In this document: positions 21,533 through 32,859 of the stretch, one piece after another
Position numbering within the stretch: position 1 is the stretch's first letter
Layout of the letters: each line of letters opens with the position of its first letter
Assembly: GCF_030272615.1 (NCBI RefSeq)
Contig: NC_081413.1
Location: 603,010,709 to 603,074,708, forward strand
Length of the DNA: 64,000 nt
Origin: Cryptomeria japonica
Lineage: Eukaryota; Streptophyta; Pinopsida; Cupressales; Cupressaceae
Direction: 5' to 3'
Made by a program: the position numbers and the translations under genes
Notes under the pieces: model-generated
What the model was told of the DNA's origin: nothing
Databases searched by the model: none
The model's input: the letters and a program-made list of their open reading frames with translations, nothing else

Positions 21533-22915
21533 AGCAAGTTATGAGCGTTCATCAAATAATTGAAGAAGAGAGGGAATTGTGTCAGATGTTGTAGTCGTGA
21601 CTACTCTGATAAGCCAATATACGTAACATGTTTGAATGTTGTAGAATGAGGAAGAATAGAAAATATTCATGAGACGCTCGACAAGAATATCATGTATGTT
21701 GTAGGTTATGGATGCATAGAAAATGCATGTGAACCATTGATAGAATTCCTCAAAGAAACGTGGTCTCATGGCATGCGATGAATACAGGATATGCATGGAA
21801 TGGAGTTTGCGAGGAAGCTCTCAAAGTGTTTGGATTAATGCCGCTCACAGGTGTTTAACTATTTGGAAGACCGCCTCAAGGAGATATGGAACACATCGAA
21901 TGCAAATCATGGGAGCCTTGACGTGGCATGTGAACTGTTTGTCAAAATTATTTGAAGAGGAGCTCAAGCTAGCAAAAAGTGAAGCCATTCTTTGACAAAA
22001 TATATATTATGGAACACATGATGTGGAAACATACAGTGACATGTGAATTGTTTGATTGAATACCTCAAATAGATGTCATCTCATTAAATACCTGATTCAA
22101 GGACATATGAAAACTGAATTTGTTGAAAAGGCTTTAGAAACTTTCAAGCAACTGCAATTTGCCCGGGTTGAATGACAGACGTGGAAGCATGGATATTGCA
22201 CAAGTAACTGTTTGACATAATACCTCCAAGATATGTCATCGCATGGAACGCAATGGCTGCATGATATGTGCAAAATGAATTAGTTGAAAAGGCATTAAAT
22301 TTCACAAGCCAATGTGGGAATGTTGCTTCGATGGTTTGATCTTGTTTTCGATGTAAGGAGAAGACCAAACGAATTGGCTGACAATGCCCAGTCATCTTCG
22401 AGCGACGTGACCCAAAATATAGTTCACCTTTAGTCATTCTTGTTCTTGTCATTTCTTACCAGTATTGATGGTTATCCAAGGATCTGTGGGTCATCATCAG
22501 GTACCCGATCTACTATAGTTCGAGATTCATAGTCTGAATGCTTAGGAATAAGAAGAATCCATCCGATGTATTCGGTTAGAGTGTTGGTCTGATGTGTGGT
22601 CTTCATTCAAGTCATGAGCCCGACTGAATAGTAAATTAATTACTTTGGCCTCGTTATTGCATTCGGGCGATCGAGTACTTATCCCATAGTAGGGAGGGGT
22701 CCCTCTCCTTAAAACCCTTATTCTTTAGTGGAGCGTTCAAGCATTTGCCAGTCATGTATCTGTTTTGACAGAATAGCATGGAAGCAGATCGTGGGCATAG
22801 GGAAAGCACATACAACGCACGTGAATAGTTTGACAGAATTCCTCAAAGAAAAGTTATCTCATGGCATGCGATAATCGCAGAAATGTGGTCACATGAAATG
22901 CGATGATTATTGGAT
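21533..22915 (+). pseudogene. PPR-gene relic in the C 3' LTR
   Basis: Second copy of the relic at 14906-16300, with the same stops and the same order of pieces (TGYAWNG with EEALKVFGLM at about 21790-21855; FVEKALETFKQLQ at about 22119-22158; EFLKE/KVISWHA at about 22840-22870). Shared lesions show that the decay came before the last retrotransposition of C. Confidence 0.85.
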
Positions 22916-23356
22916 ATTCACAAAGTTGCTGATCATCTGTTGCAAGCTGTTCGAGAGCTCTTGTCTGCAGATAGATGTGAAGGGAGGTCTGTGTTTGGCC
23001 ATGAAGTCCGTGTATCCCAAGTCCAGAAAACTAAAGTCAATAAATATAAAGACATGAATGTTAATGATGTGAGTTCTAGTCAAAATCCCAAAAGTTTATT
23101 ACAAACGCTGGTGTCAAGAGCTGGATATGGTCAACCTCATTATAAGACAAAGCGTATGAACGATAATCAATTTAGAGCAATGGTGGAATTTAATGGGATG
23201 TAGTTTGTGGGAAGACCATGTTACAAGAAAGGGGCTGCAGAGCAAGAAGCTGCAATGGAAGCATTAGCATGGCTAACTAGTGCATCACATTCATTGCCTG
23301 CTGGGAAAAATAATGAGGCAATGCCACTCACGAAAACGAAGAAAAAGGAGCGTGAA
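22910..23356 (+). pseudogene. dsRNA-binding-domain relic in the C 3' LTR
   Basis: Second copy of 16317-16763 with the same TAG stop after FNGM. It extends the open frame a little upstream (HKVADHLLQAVREL) and here keeps residues nearer the domain norm (GAAEQEAAMEALAWLT). Changes between the copies are few. Confidence 0.8.
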
Positions 23357-24836
23357 CTGGTAAAAAGTATTGCTTCTCGTTGGTAGTTCCAAGAGAACTA
23401 GAGAAAACATGAAAGTTGATATTCTTTTTTGGAAGGTTGAATCCAGACTTTATGCTTTATCTACAACTTTGTGAAATATGCAGCTTCAGTTGCATTTGGG
23501 TTTTTATTGCTCTGAGGAAGCTACAACCAAGCACATAAATGTCTTGTCTTGCGAATTAAAAAAAAAAGCTTTTGATAGTCAAGATGTCTACAATTGGTGC
23601 AAGTTCTGATTTATTCATTGCGTCATTTGTGGGTTTGACAGCCTGTGAACCATTCAAATTGAGGGGATTGTCTAAATCAAGCTTCTGAGATAGACAATTG
23701 TAGCATCCAATTGTTAATTTATAGAACTTTTGGCTACTTGTTACAAAATTCCTTCCCTTGAAAATGGTTCCAGCATAGGAGTTCTTTATTTAGAATTCTA
23801 GGGGATTCTTATATTTTCCTACTTCATGGAGTAGCCTTTGGGCTAGATGGTGAGATGATTATGAGATCAAATGAAGAAAATGAAGATGGAGGCCACCTCG
23901 ACCAAATCGACAAATGAAAATGGAGGCCACCTCGACCAAATCGACAAATGAGTTATTTCTTCAATGTAATGGATTTGAAATTATTTTGTAAAAAGTGACT
24001 TATGTCACTTATTGTAACCGAGGTTGGAAAGTTGACTTCTTCTATGCATAAAATTGTAGGTTACTAACTCATTGAAATTTACGCAGAAAAGAGTTAGTTA
24101 TCAACCCAGGATTGAAGTTGGTTATAAGGTGGTTATCCTACAAGCCTATAAAGACAAGGCTATTTGTAATTTAAAGGGGGGGGACTTTTAACAGAGGGGA
24201 AAACTCTGCTGGAATTCCAGGAGAAACTTGTAATGACATTTTGATTTGCACTATGTATAGAAAGGATTTTGGACTTGTATATTTCCAAAAGGATAATGAA
24301 GAATACGTCTTAGTTCGTATGTTCTAAATGTATTCATGTGTTATTATTGCCGATTTCTCATATGTCAAATTGGTAGTCTTTTTATGGATATGTGATCTGT
24401 ACGATTGATGTGATGATGCACAAGCAACCTTTGGTATCTCAGTTTGAATGTGTTGAAGTATCTTATCTCTCCGTATGTTGAGATTTGTCATTCTTCTTTA
24501 TCGTCATGTCATGGCTAAGCATATTACCTTATGAACTCCCCTTGTAATTTGTTGCTAATGTTGGGAAATTTCAATCGATGGTCGTAAGTCTATTGTTGGG
24601 GTTTCTATCCTTATTTCTCTTTAGTTTTATGTTTTCTCCTTTATGTACTTTCAGGTTAAAAGTACACAAAATCCTAAATACCCCTATCATATGAGGGAGC
24701 TGCCCCTCTCAAACGCAGAGGAAGATCGTATTTCTTAGAACGATCTCTCCAACTGTTGGAACGTTTGTCACTGTTTATCGGGCAAACAGGATCAGTTTCA
24801 GGTAAACGACCACAGTGACAAATCTATTTACCAACA

Positions 24837-24841
24837 CGTCA
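24837..24841. repeat. Target-site duplication, right, element C
   Basis: CGTCA, identical to 13999-14003. Confidence 0.92.
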
Positions 24842-24885
24842 AAATCTGTGTCAGAAGCAAAATAAGAAAAAAACAACAATTTTCA

Positions 24886-25012
24886 TTTGACTTTTGTGAC
24901 TTTTGAAAATAAAAAAATGCAATGCACAAATTAGCTTGTGACTTTTGAAAATAGAGAAAATGCAATGCACAAGTTACCCTGTGACTTTTGAAAAGTGAAT
25001 GTGCATTGCGTA
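24886..25012 (+). repeat. Three degenerate 45-bp tandem repeats
   Basis: Units begin TTGTGACTTTTGAAAATA, then an A-rich run, then ATGCAATGCACAA. Two good copies and a third diverged one (GTGCATTGCGTAACTAAC). They lie just right of the C insertion. Confidence 0.8.
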
Positions 25013-25492
25013 ACTAACTTTTTAGTTTAAAAAACGGAATGCTAAGGGATGTGAAAATTCAAATTCAGAGGTTGTGTGAGTTTTGAAAAGCATTTGAAGC
25101 CAAAGAACCTACGCCTGAAAAGCATCTTCGAAGCATGTGAGTTGTTTAATAGGGAGGATTCAAAGAAAAGTGATTTGATGTGCATAGGAGAATTTAATTT
25201 AACTTCCAAATAAATCTATTTCATCTAGGGAATATATCAAAGAGATGTCGTGCCATGAAAAGCCATTTTGTGTTTGATAAGAAGGTTATGAAAACTTTCA
25301 AATGATAACTTTGTAGTTGATTATAATTAGTTGCTGGATTCAATTTATAAGAATTTTTGTATTAATGTTTTGGGTTACACTCTGTAAATCATCATCAGAA
25401 TGAAAAAGAACTTTGTAATTGTTTTTTTTTTTTAATAATTGTATAAACAGAAAATGGATGTTTTTTTTTTTTAATAATTGTATAAACAGAAA

Positions 25493-26600
25493 ATGGAAAT
25501 TTTAAAGAGAATACAACTGGTAGCATGAGACTAAACCATACAACATTTGCATGCATCCTCACGACCTGTGCAGAAATAGGCGTCTCAAAGCAATACGTGA
25601 AAACTCATCAGAGGATTATTAAAAGCAAATCTCTGCAATGTTTTGACAGACATGTGATGACATGGAATCAGAACATGCATACAAAATGGAGAAAAATAGG
25701 CATAACCCAAGAACTGTTTGGAGAAATGATTCAAGGAAATGTGCTCGCATGACATCCAATGATTGCAGTCTTTGCACAAAATGGATTTGCTGAAAAGGCT
25801 GAAGGAAGTTTGAAGCAAATGCAATTGGCTAGTGTAAAGTCGAATTCCTCTCCCGGCATCCTTCCTGTGCTTGCCAAAGTCAGATTTTTATCAAGATATT
25901 GTAGTTGGAAATGCTTTGATATATTTGTATGCTAAATGAGGAAGCAGAGACATTGCACGTGAACTGTTTGACATAATTCCTCAATGAAATCTTATTTCAT
26001 TGACTGCAATGATTGCTGTGTATGTATAATTTAGTTTAAAAGGCTTTATAAACTATCAAGCAAATAGAAATGGCCTGCGTAAAGCCAAATTTCTCCACCT
26101 TTCTGAAAGCCTTCACTGCTGCGCTAAAATGAAAGCGCTTAGGAAGAAGTATGCTCATCCATCAAAGTGTAGCAGAACAAGGGGTTTTATCAGACATGCA
26201 TGCAAAATATGAGGGTATAGACAACACAAATGATTTGTCTGACACAATGCAAAAACAATAATGCCAGCTCGTGGGCTTACCATGACTCTAGGATAATAAT
26301 ATGGATTCGATGAAAAGGCAATGGAAGTTTTCGAACAAATTTGATTGGCAAGCGTAAAGCTAAATTTTGAAACTTCTGCCAGTTTTTCTTCCCCGCGCAC
26401 ACAAAGATAAGAGCTTGGAATAAGTTATGGACAGCTACCAGAGCTTAAGTGTATGGAGGTTTTTGTTGGATATATAATTAGCAAGCACAACACACAAAGT
26501 GTGGAATCACAGATAAAGCACCTAAATTATCTGACAGAATGTTGTCTCGTGAAGTGAGATAATTGCAGAATGTGCACAAATTAATGTTGGAATTGTTCAA
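25493..26600 (+). pseudogene. PPR-gene relic in element D
   Basis: Pieces of PLS-type PPR repeats in several frames: NHTTFACILTTCAEIG at 25534-25580, then DRHVMTWNQNM and ITQELFGEMI to 25735; QNGFAEKA with LKQMQLASVK at 25776-25850; DIVVGNALIYLYAK, stop, GSRDIARELFDIIPQ at 25898-25985; FDEKAMEVFEQI at 26310-26345. At least six stops or shifts. It would have been an organelle RNA-binding protein. Its wording differs from the PPR relic in C, so it seems to be a separate capture or an older copy. Confidence 0.8.
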
Positions 26601-26713
26601 GAAGCTTCAGAAATTTTTAGGTAAAAGCACGTTAAAGCTGCAATATTGGAAAGGTGAAAAAGCTCATAAATGGTTTGTAGTCAAATAAGGAAGACTGTAG
26701 TTTCATATGATGC

Positions 26714-27193
26714 ATGATTTTCAGATTGACAGTGGCCACAGAAGGAATTGGTGAGCTCAAGATTCGAGGTGTGCCAAAGAAGTCCAATTGCATCTTTTCA
26801 AACCAAGACAGCTCTGTCATAACTAGCACTAAAGTTTATATCAACATGAGGTACAGATATCAAGGGTACAAATTTATGTCTGTACTAGAATGTACACTTC
26901 CCCAAATCTCAGATACGAAGTTGGGAAATATTAGTTTGAAGGATTTCTGGGACATCATGGAAGAGTGAAAGAGGTATCCCTTGCCGTAGAAAATATTTGA
27001 AAGCAGTTTGGCTCATGAAGCGGGTTTTCTAATATCAGTTCAATGTTCAGACTTAGTCTTGGAATGTGTGAAGTGTTACAACCCTGGAACAAGAGAAATC
27101 AGAACGATGGATGATAAGTTGATAGTCAAGCTAGATTGTGTTTCTTTAACGTTATTCTCAGGTTGCCTGCTCGGGATCAATTTGCGAGCATAA
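26714..27193 (+). pseudogene. Unrecognised coding relic in element D
   Basis: Open frame 26714-26968 (84 codons) reads like protein (RYRYQGYKFMSVLECTLPQI, SLKDFWDIMEE), followed by another frame to 27193. I cannot assign a family. It may be the N-terminal part of the larger relic to its right, or a second captured host piece as in C. Confidence 0.4.
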
Positions 27194-30088
27194 ACGAACA
27201 TACTGCACAACAATATTTTCCTAAGAATAAAAATCATTGTCTCGACATTATAGCCAAAAATTAAATTGGTTGCAAACCCCAAAAGGAGGGAAATTTCGAC
27301 TGCCGAAGACCAATTATAGATCCCTCTTTGTCGAAGAGATATCCAGTGTGATTGTCTTCACTAATTAATGGGGAATAAGGAGTGAAGTGTGTTCGAACAA
27401 CGGATGTATCTGTTTATAACTATCATATGTGAAGGAAGTCAATTTGTTAATTGGGGAAGTATCATCAATGACGATTTGTATAATCAAATGGTTTGTTTTG
27501 AGCAGAATCAGTATTTTTACATTACCTCTTTTCAATTGCTAGTATGAGGACATGGCCAAGACTCAATACAAATATATTATTTTTACCCACAACTGCTACT
27601 AGAAGAAAGCTATAAACATTTCCTACGGGTAAATGATGCTTCACAATGCTAACAACAAGAGTACTCTAGGGAAATGTTGTGTTCAGAATTTCTCTAGAGT
27701 TCATGAGTCTGATTAGGCAATCCGGAGGCTATTTCATTCAATTACAAAAATTCACCTCCTTGCGAGTAAGAGGGTTTGATGGATATCTTTACAAATTGCC
27801 AAGGTATGTAGATGATAGACTTGTCCTAATGGAACTTTGTAGACATATTGTTGTGGATCACAAGGAGTGTAGATATAGGAGAAAAGATGGTATTTTCTTT
27901 CTCTTTGGCCTAGATTATTATAGTTGCAAGTCGTTCTTAGATGCTCAAAATATAAACGTTCTTTGGTGAAGATCAATCTATACATTGACAACATGAGGTA
28001 TCCATATGATAATAAAAATTATGTCAAAAAAATTGGATCTTGGCCCAAGTTATTACCATTTTTTAGGAATTGAAGATTTTTGGGAACATTTTGAAGATGA
28101 TTATAAAGTAAGGAGAAGAGATTGGATGCGCTTCACCTTAGAGAAAATCAAGCAATTTGAGCTAAGATGGGATATAAGCGGAATTGAAGATGATCATTCA
28201 AACTTGATAGATCCACTCTACTTTGAAAAGATTATGTTGCAACCATTGCTTCCCATTAATTGGGAAAGGCAGGAAGTGAGGGATTTGGGGGAAAGAATTG
28301 CTCATATTATCAAAAGCTCAGAAGAGTGGGTAAAAACGATGATGATTGAAGCTACTACAACTAGACCTAGAAACATAAATAATTCTTCAAAGAAGAGAGA
28401 TGATAAAGAAGAAAGTACTTCCTCCTCCACTACTCAATTTTCAATCTCTCTTTCTAATCCACATCAAAATGCTCAAGGGGGTGATGATGGTGAAGATCCG
28501 AATAGGAAGGGTGGCTTCAAAGGTATGTGTGAGAGTGATTCAAAGATAAGAAAAAAAAAGATCCAAGCTTAAAGATAAGTCATTAGATCCGATTAGAGAA
28601 GCGGTCAAAGGAGAAGGAAGTGAGAGTCCTCAAAATGGTTTTGGTGGTGAAGAATCAATCCCCACTATTTCTTTCTCCCCTCTTAGTTCATCCCCCCCTC
28701 ATGATATGCCACCTCCTCCTCCAAAACCTTCGTCCATATTGATTGAGGATACAATTCCAAATGAAAATCCTTTCTTAGACATCCCTAGTACATCTACCCC
28801 TATGGAACCAGTGATTAAAAACATCTTAAGTTCTCCACCTATAAATGCTCCCTCTTGTTGACAACAAAGTTTGCTTAAGAAAAAAGAAAGTCACTTAGCT
28901 AGTCATTCCTAAATTTGATACAATAACCAACTTGATCTAGAAATCTAATAAACCCAAGAAGTCCAAAGTTGCATTGAGGCTAATGGTTAATCATTCATTA
29001 GGGAACATGTGTGTAGAGGTGGCTCGACATATTAGAAAAGATTATAGATGAAGCTAGTGAAGCCACAACTTTGACATCACCAAAATAGATTTTGGTCCTT
29101 CAACACATGAAGGTGACATTCACAATTTTCTGATATTTGCAGCTAAGGTAGTGTAAAGGATGAAGAAAGAGAAGCATACCAAGGATCAATTGAAATAAGT
29201 GCAAATTATAACATCTTAGCTTAAGTCTATTGTGGATACATCTTCCATGCCTATAGATGTGGTTCCTAACTTTGCAATTCCTCTTTTTGAAGGTGTCATT
29301 GAAAAGGAGGTTATAGAGAATGTTTGTCGATACCAATCATAGGGGAAAGGGGCTAAAGTACGGATAGACAAAATAAGAAGAAATTCCTTAGTTTTCATTG
29401 AGAAAGCCAAAGAAGTTTATAAGCAAGTAGTCTCTAAGAAAGAAGGAATTACAAAGGAGTTAAAGGATATTGAAAAGGAAGAATCCACTTGGCACTAAAT
29501 CTTGAAAGATTTCCAGGAGATGATCAAGTAGATGACAATATTTTGATTGTTGAGAACATTTTCTCCAAAATAGAGGAAAACCAATATTGTTTGTGGATAT
29601 GAAGTGTGGAATGAAACCTTATGAATATCGACCAAATTCTACTAGAACATGAGAAGCTCTAGGCAATTTGTGAACAAGTGAAAGTTAGTATTCAAAATGA
29701 TCTTCTATTAATCTCAGACTCATTAGTAAAAGAAGGAATCCAAAATATGGACATTCGGGCTATAAAAAGGAAATTTGAGAATGTGATTAATGCATAAATG
29801 TTTGATGACATGCCTTTGGTAGAAAAGTTATGAAGAAATTGAGCAACATCTCTGTGTGTCTTGATATTTGCAATAGTCATATTTAATTATAATCATGAAG
29901 TGATAGATGCTCAAGAAAATCTTTCTATCTGGGGGATAAGAATGATCAATGTGATTATCCCAACAGTAAAGGTATTTAGGAATTTCAAAGCTAGATCATA
30001 TTCACTTCAAAGAAAGGAGGTCACATTGTGGAATTCTACTAAAGAAAGCATCAAAGATAGTTCAGAAAGAGAAAAGGACACTTCTTGA
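27194..30088 (+). pseudogene. Long coding relic of unknown plant family in element D
   Basis: A protein-like signal runs through several frames. At 27679-27969: an aromatic-rich block (RVRGFDGYLYKLPRY, VLMELCRH). At 28006-28572 (188 codons): DFWEHFEDDYKVRRRDWMRF, then a Ser/Thr-rich basic tail. At 28600-28860: a Pro/Ser-rich stretch (SSPPHDMPPPPPKPSS). At 29100-30088: a Lys/Glu-rich part with coiled-coil character. No Gag knuckle, protease or polymerase motif is seen. The composition resembles uncharacterised transposon-borne plant proteins, but I cannot name one. Frameshifts and stops are frequent. Confidence 0.45.
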
Positions 30089-30089
30089 T

Positions 30090-30906
30090 AAATTTCATTT
30101 GTAGTTTGAAGTCAAAAGTCACATGTTTTATTTGTAAATATTATCCTTTGTAAAAAGTGATTGTCATATAGTTTTAATAGGTCACAAAATAAGCTTTATT
30201 TTTGTAAAAATCAAGAATTTTATAACTTGATTAAAATTTATTTTATTTTCTTCATAAATTAAAAAGTAGTTACTTGGGTAGTTTCAAGGTAGTTACAAAA
30301 CAACTATCAAGAGAAATTATATAAATACAAAGTTGTATTAATTGTAAAGGACTTTTGAATGTTCACCAATTGTATAGAAGAGATTTTTGGGATTGTGCAA
30401 TTCTACAAAGTAATGAAAAGCAATTTCTAATGTGCATCCAAGATGTTTTTCTGAATGTCATTATTGGTCTTTCGTATGTTTCGAGTTGATAATTATCTTT
30501 GTTTACTGATGGTCTCGTTTGTGAAGGCAATCGTCAATAATTAAAAACTCTATTAAAACACTCATTCATTTCTTGGTTTTTCGGAATGAATGTGTTAGCA
30601 TGCGAGATATGTATCCATCATTAGGTTCTTAAGTGTACACTCTAACCTTGTGATGTAATTCACTCAGTTTTAAACACTGATAATAACACTTGTATATTTG
30701 TTATTAAAGAATTTTTATCTTTAAGTACTTTCTAGTTAAAAGCACATTTTAAAAATCCAAATTAATATCATATGATAGAGCCGCCTCTCTCAAATGTAGA
30801 GGAATATCACTATTCTATCACGATCTATCCAATTGTGGGAACATTTTGTCACTTCCCATTGGGTGAGTCATATAAATTTGTGAAGTGACACATTTGTTTA
30901 CCAATA
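30090..30906 (+). mobile_element. LTR-like right terminus of element D
   Basis: Aligns in order with 17290-18179 of C: TTTTGTAAAAAGTGA, a TATA region, AAAAGCACA / AAAAGTACA, ATCATATGA-AGAGC-GCC--TCTCAAA, then TTTACCAA at the end. Divergence is much higher than between the two C LTRs. Confidence 0.75.
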
Positions 30907-31800
30907 CCCTATTTTGGCACTAGAGAATCAATCATATTGGTGAGAAGTGTTTTAGAGCCCTGAAAAATAAATGCCTCATTGAGGAGATTGATAATTGTAA
31001 TGTCGAGTTTGACTTTGGCGAACATTGCATTTATGGAAAACAAAACCATGTTCAATTTTATTATAGGTTTCATCAGTCTTGTGGGATCTTAGACTATATT
31101 TATTGAGATGTGTTTGGTCTAGTAAATGTTCTTTCAAAATTCAAAATATGTATATTTTGTTTCACTCATTGATGATTATAATAGAACATTTGAATATTTT
31201 CTCAAGAGTAAATATGAAATCTTTAGCTGGTCTAAGGAGTTCAAGTCCTTGGTTGAAGATTAGACTCGTAGAAAGATTAAGTGTTTGAAGACTCACGATA
31301 GTGATGTGTTTTGTTTGTTAGGATTCAAAAAGTTTTGTAAAGTGCATGAGATTGAGAGGCATAAGACAACTCCATATGCCCCTCAACAGAATGGATTTGT
31401 GGAGATGATGAACATGGCATTGATGGAGAGAGAGGAGTATATTGTATGGTGTTGGACTTGAGCATAAGTTTTGGGCTAAAGTTGTCGCCACTACTTTCTA
31501 TCTAGTAAATAGATCTACATCAACTCTTGTTGATAAGATACCCATTGAACTGTGGTTAATACAAAAGTCTTCAATGAGACATCTCATAGTATTTAGTTGC
31601 AAGACATATCCACATGTGATAAATGCAAAATGGTTTAACTTGGAGAATAAGATAGTCAAATGTATCTTCATTGGTTATGGTGTCGATGTGAAAGAATACA
31701 AGCTTTGGGATTCAGTGGTGGAGAAGGCTCTCTACAAAAGAAATGTAATTTTTCAAATAGATGAAAACTTCGTTTGTTGAATTGTAGCTAGAAAAAGAAG
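30907..31800 (+). pseudogene. Copia A pre-integrase and integrase
   Basis: Directly after D the frame reads FWH, stop, then HIGEKCFRALKNKCLIEE and GEHCIYGKQNHV: the His/Cys zinc motif of Copia integrase. A core Asp region (DVFGLVNV) lies near 31110 and the region RHKTTPYAPQQNGFVEMMN near 31355-31415 carries the catalytic Glu zone. Open frame 31442-31780 (112 codons) gives the integrase C-terminus (EHKFWAKVVATTFYLVNRS, then KCIFIGYGVDVKEYKLWD). Integrase would insert element cDNA. The middle catalytic Asp segment is ruined (THDSD where TDNGGE is usual), and several frameshifts are present. Confidence 0.88.
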
Positions 31801-31989
31801 AGAAACAAAAGGAAGTAGTTTAGTTACCACCTAATCTAATGAAAATTTAACTATTTACTACTATTGGACTTGATGATGAGGAGAACTCTAGCAATTTTGA
31901 AGAAGAAGAAACTCAACCTTAATAGTTGAGGAGGTTTTCAAGAGAGGTGATAATTTGTTAGATTCCAATTGTATTTTTGCTTTGATTAC

Positions 31990-32780
31990 TAAAAATGACG
32001 AGCCTAGGACTACTAGATGGGCTATGAGTGATCCAAATTATTGAATAAAAGCCATGTTTGAAGAGATGATTGCATTGAAGAAAACTAATGCATGAGATCT
32101 CATACCTTTTCTTGAACGACAAAAACTTGTTGATTGTAAATGGATGATCAAGAAAAAATTGGTCTTAACGATAATATTGAGAAGTACAAAACATCGTTGT
32201 TCGTGAAGGGATATTCACAGGTGGAGGGAATTGACTATGGTAAAATATTCTCTCATGTAATAAAACTAACATCCATTCGATTCTTGTTATCACTTCCAAC
32301 AACTTACAATTTAGACGTTGTGTAGATAGATGTGAAGACAACATTCCTTCATGGTGACTTTGGCAAAGAGATTTACATGTCACACCTAGAGCATTTCACG
32401 ATAGAAGTCAAAGGGAGTCTAGTTTGTAAGTTTAAGTACTTTTTGTATGGTCTAAAATAATCTCATTGAATGTGGTAGCAAAATTTTGATACCTATGTTG
32501 AGTTTGGTATTTCAAAGATCTAAACTTGATCATTGTGTTTATCATAAAATTGATAATGGTCCAATTCTCGTTATTGCATTGTATGTCGATGATATGCCAT
32601 TTTTTGGGAATGAAAAATCTATAATTTTTGACTTGATGTCTCAATTGTTAGCATAGTTTGAAACTAAAGATCTAGGTGCAACTAGGTACATTCAAGGAAT
32701 GGAGATCCAAAGAGATATAGTCAACAAAAATCATTGGTTAAGCTAGATCAAGTATGTGAAATCAGTCTTTGAAATATTCA
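31990..32780 (+). pseudogene. Copia A reverse transcriptase
   Basis: Recognisable Copia RT blocks: RWAMSDPNY then MFEEMIALKKTNA near 32015-32090; CKWMIKKK near 32135; KGYSQVEGIDY at 32207-32240; IDVKTTFLHGDF at 32328-32363; and the active-site block ALYVDDMPFF near 32576-32605. RT would copy element RNA. A stop precedes IDVKTTF and frames shift several times, so the enzyme is dead. Length and order fit a standard Copia pol. Confidence 0.88.
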
Positions 32781-32859
32781 ACATGATAACATGAAAATTC
32801 TTGGTAGTTTCTAGTTTGCAAGGAACATAATTATATTTAGAGGATTGTCCAAAATCTCC

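Larger units (their letters stand above)
14004..24836 (+). mobile_element. Element C: LTR retrotransposon with 4.2-kb LTRs and captured gene pieces
   Basis: 10,833 bp, flanked by a perfect 5-bp duplication CGTCA (13999-14003 and 24837-24841). Termini are TGTTG...CAACA (in the left LTR the last C has become A). The LTRs (4176 and 4209 bp) exceed the 2448-bp interior (18180-20627). A primer site follows the left LTR, so orientation is plus. The interior codes for one acidic repeat protein and has no protease, RT or integrase, so it needs a helper. The LTRs differ by only a few percent, which makes C one of the youngest layers. It is inserted in the left arm of D. Confidence 0.94.
20628..24836 (+). 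mobile_element. 3' LTR of element C
   Basis: 4209 bp, collinear with 14004-18179. It begins abruptly at TGTTGCCCCC after unrelated sequence and ends CAACA, followed by the CGTCA duplication. No convincing polypurine tract lies directly upstream (20600-20627 is mixed). Confidence 0.94.
13448..30906 (+). mobile_element. Element D: giant-LTR insertion of the same family as C, split by C
   Basis: Left end TGTTACCCCTACTTTTG (13448) resembles the C LTR start TGTTGCCCCCATATTTG. Right end TTTACCAATA (30906) resembles the C LTR end TTTACCAACA, and 30720-30906 aligns with 17990-18179. The flanks are CACTA (13443-13447) and CCCTA (30907-30911), a 4/5 match. Excising D rejoins the Copia A frame exactly (AAG ACA CTA | TTT TGG CAC). 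Without C, D is about 6.6 kb. I see no primer site or polypurine tract inside, so D may be a solo LTR or a full element with decayed borders. It carries PPR relics and a 3-kb unknown coding relic. Confidence 0.7.
24842..30906 (+). mobile_element. Element D, right arm
   Basis: Continues D after C. It holds a short tandem repeat (24890-25010), a PPR relic (25493-26600), an unidentified coding relic (26714-30088) and an LTR-like terminal part (30090-30906) with its own TATA box (TTATATAAATAC at about 30318). The order PPR relic, second relic, TATA, terminus repeats the layout of the C LTR. Confidence 0.65.

Noticed and set aside
24980-30911. Alternative start of D at 24985 with target duplication TACCC
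   Set aside because: TACCC also precedes a TG at 24985, but that TG lies in a local tandem repeat, and the start at 13448 restores the Copia frame and resembles the C LTR start.
32140-32325. Copia A RT piece as an intact gene
   Set aside because: It is one open scrap of a multiply broken RT, listed only as part of the pseudogene.
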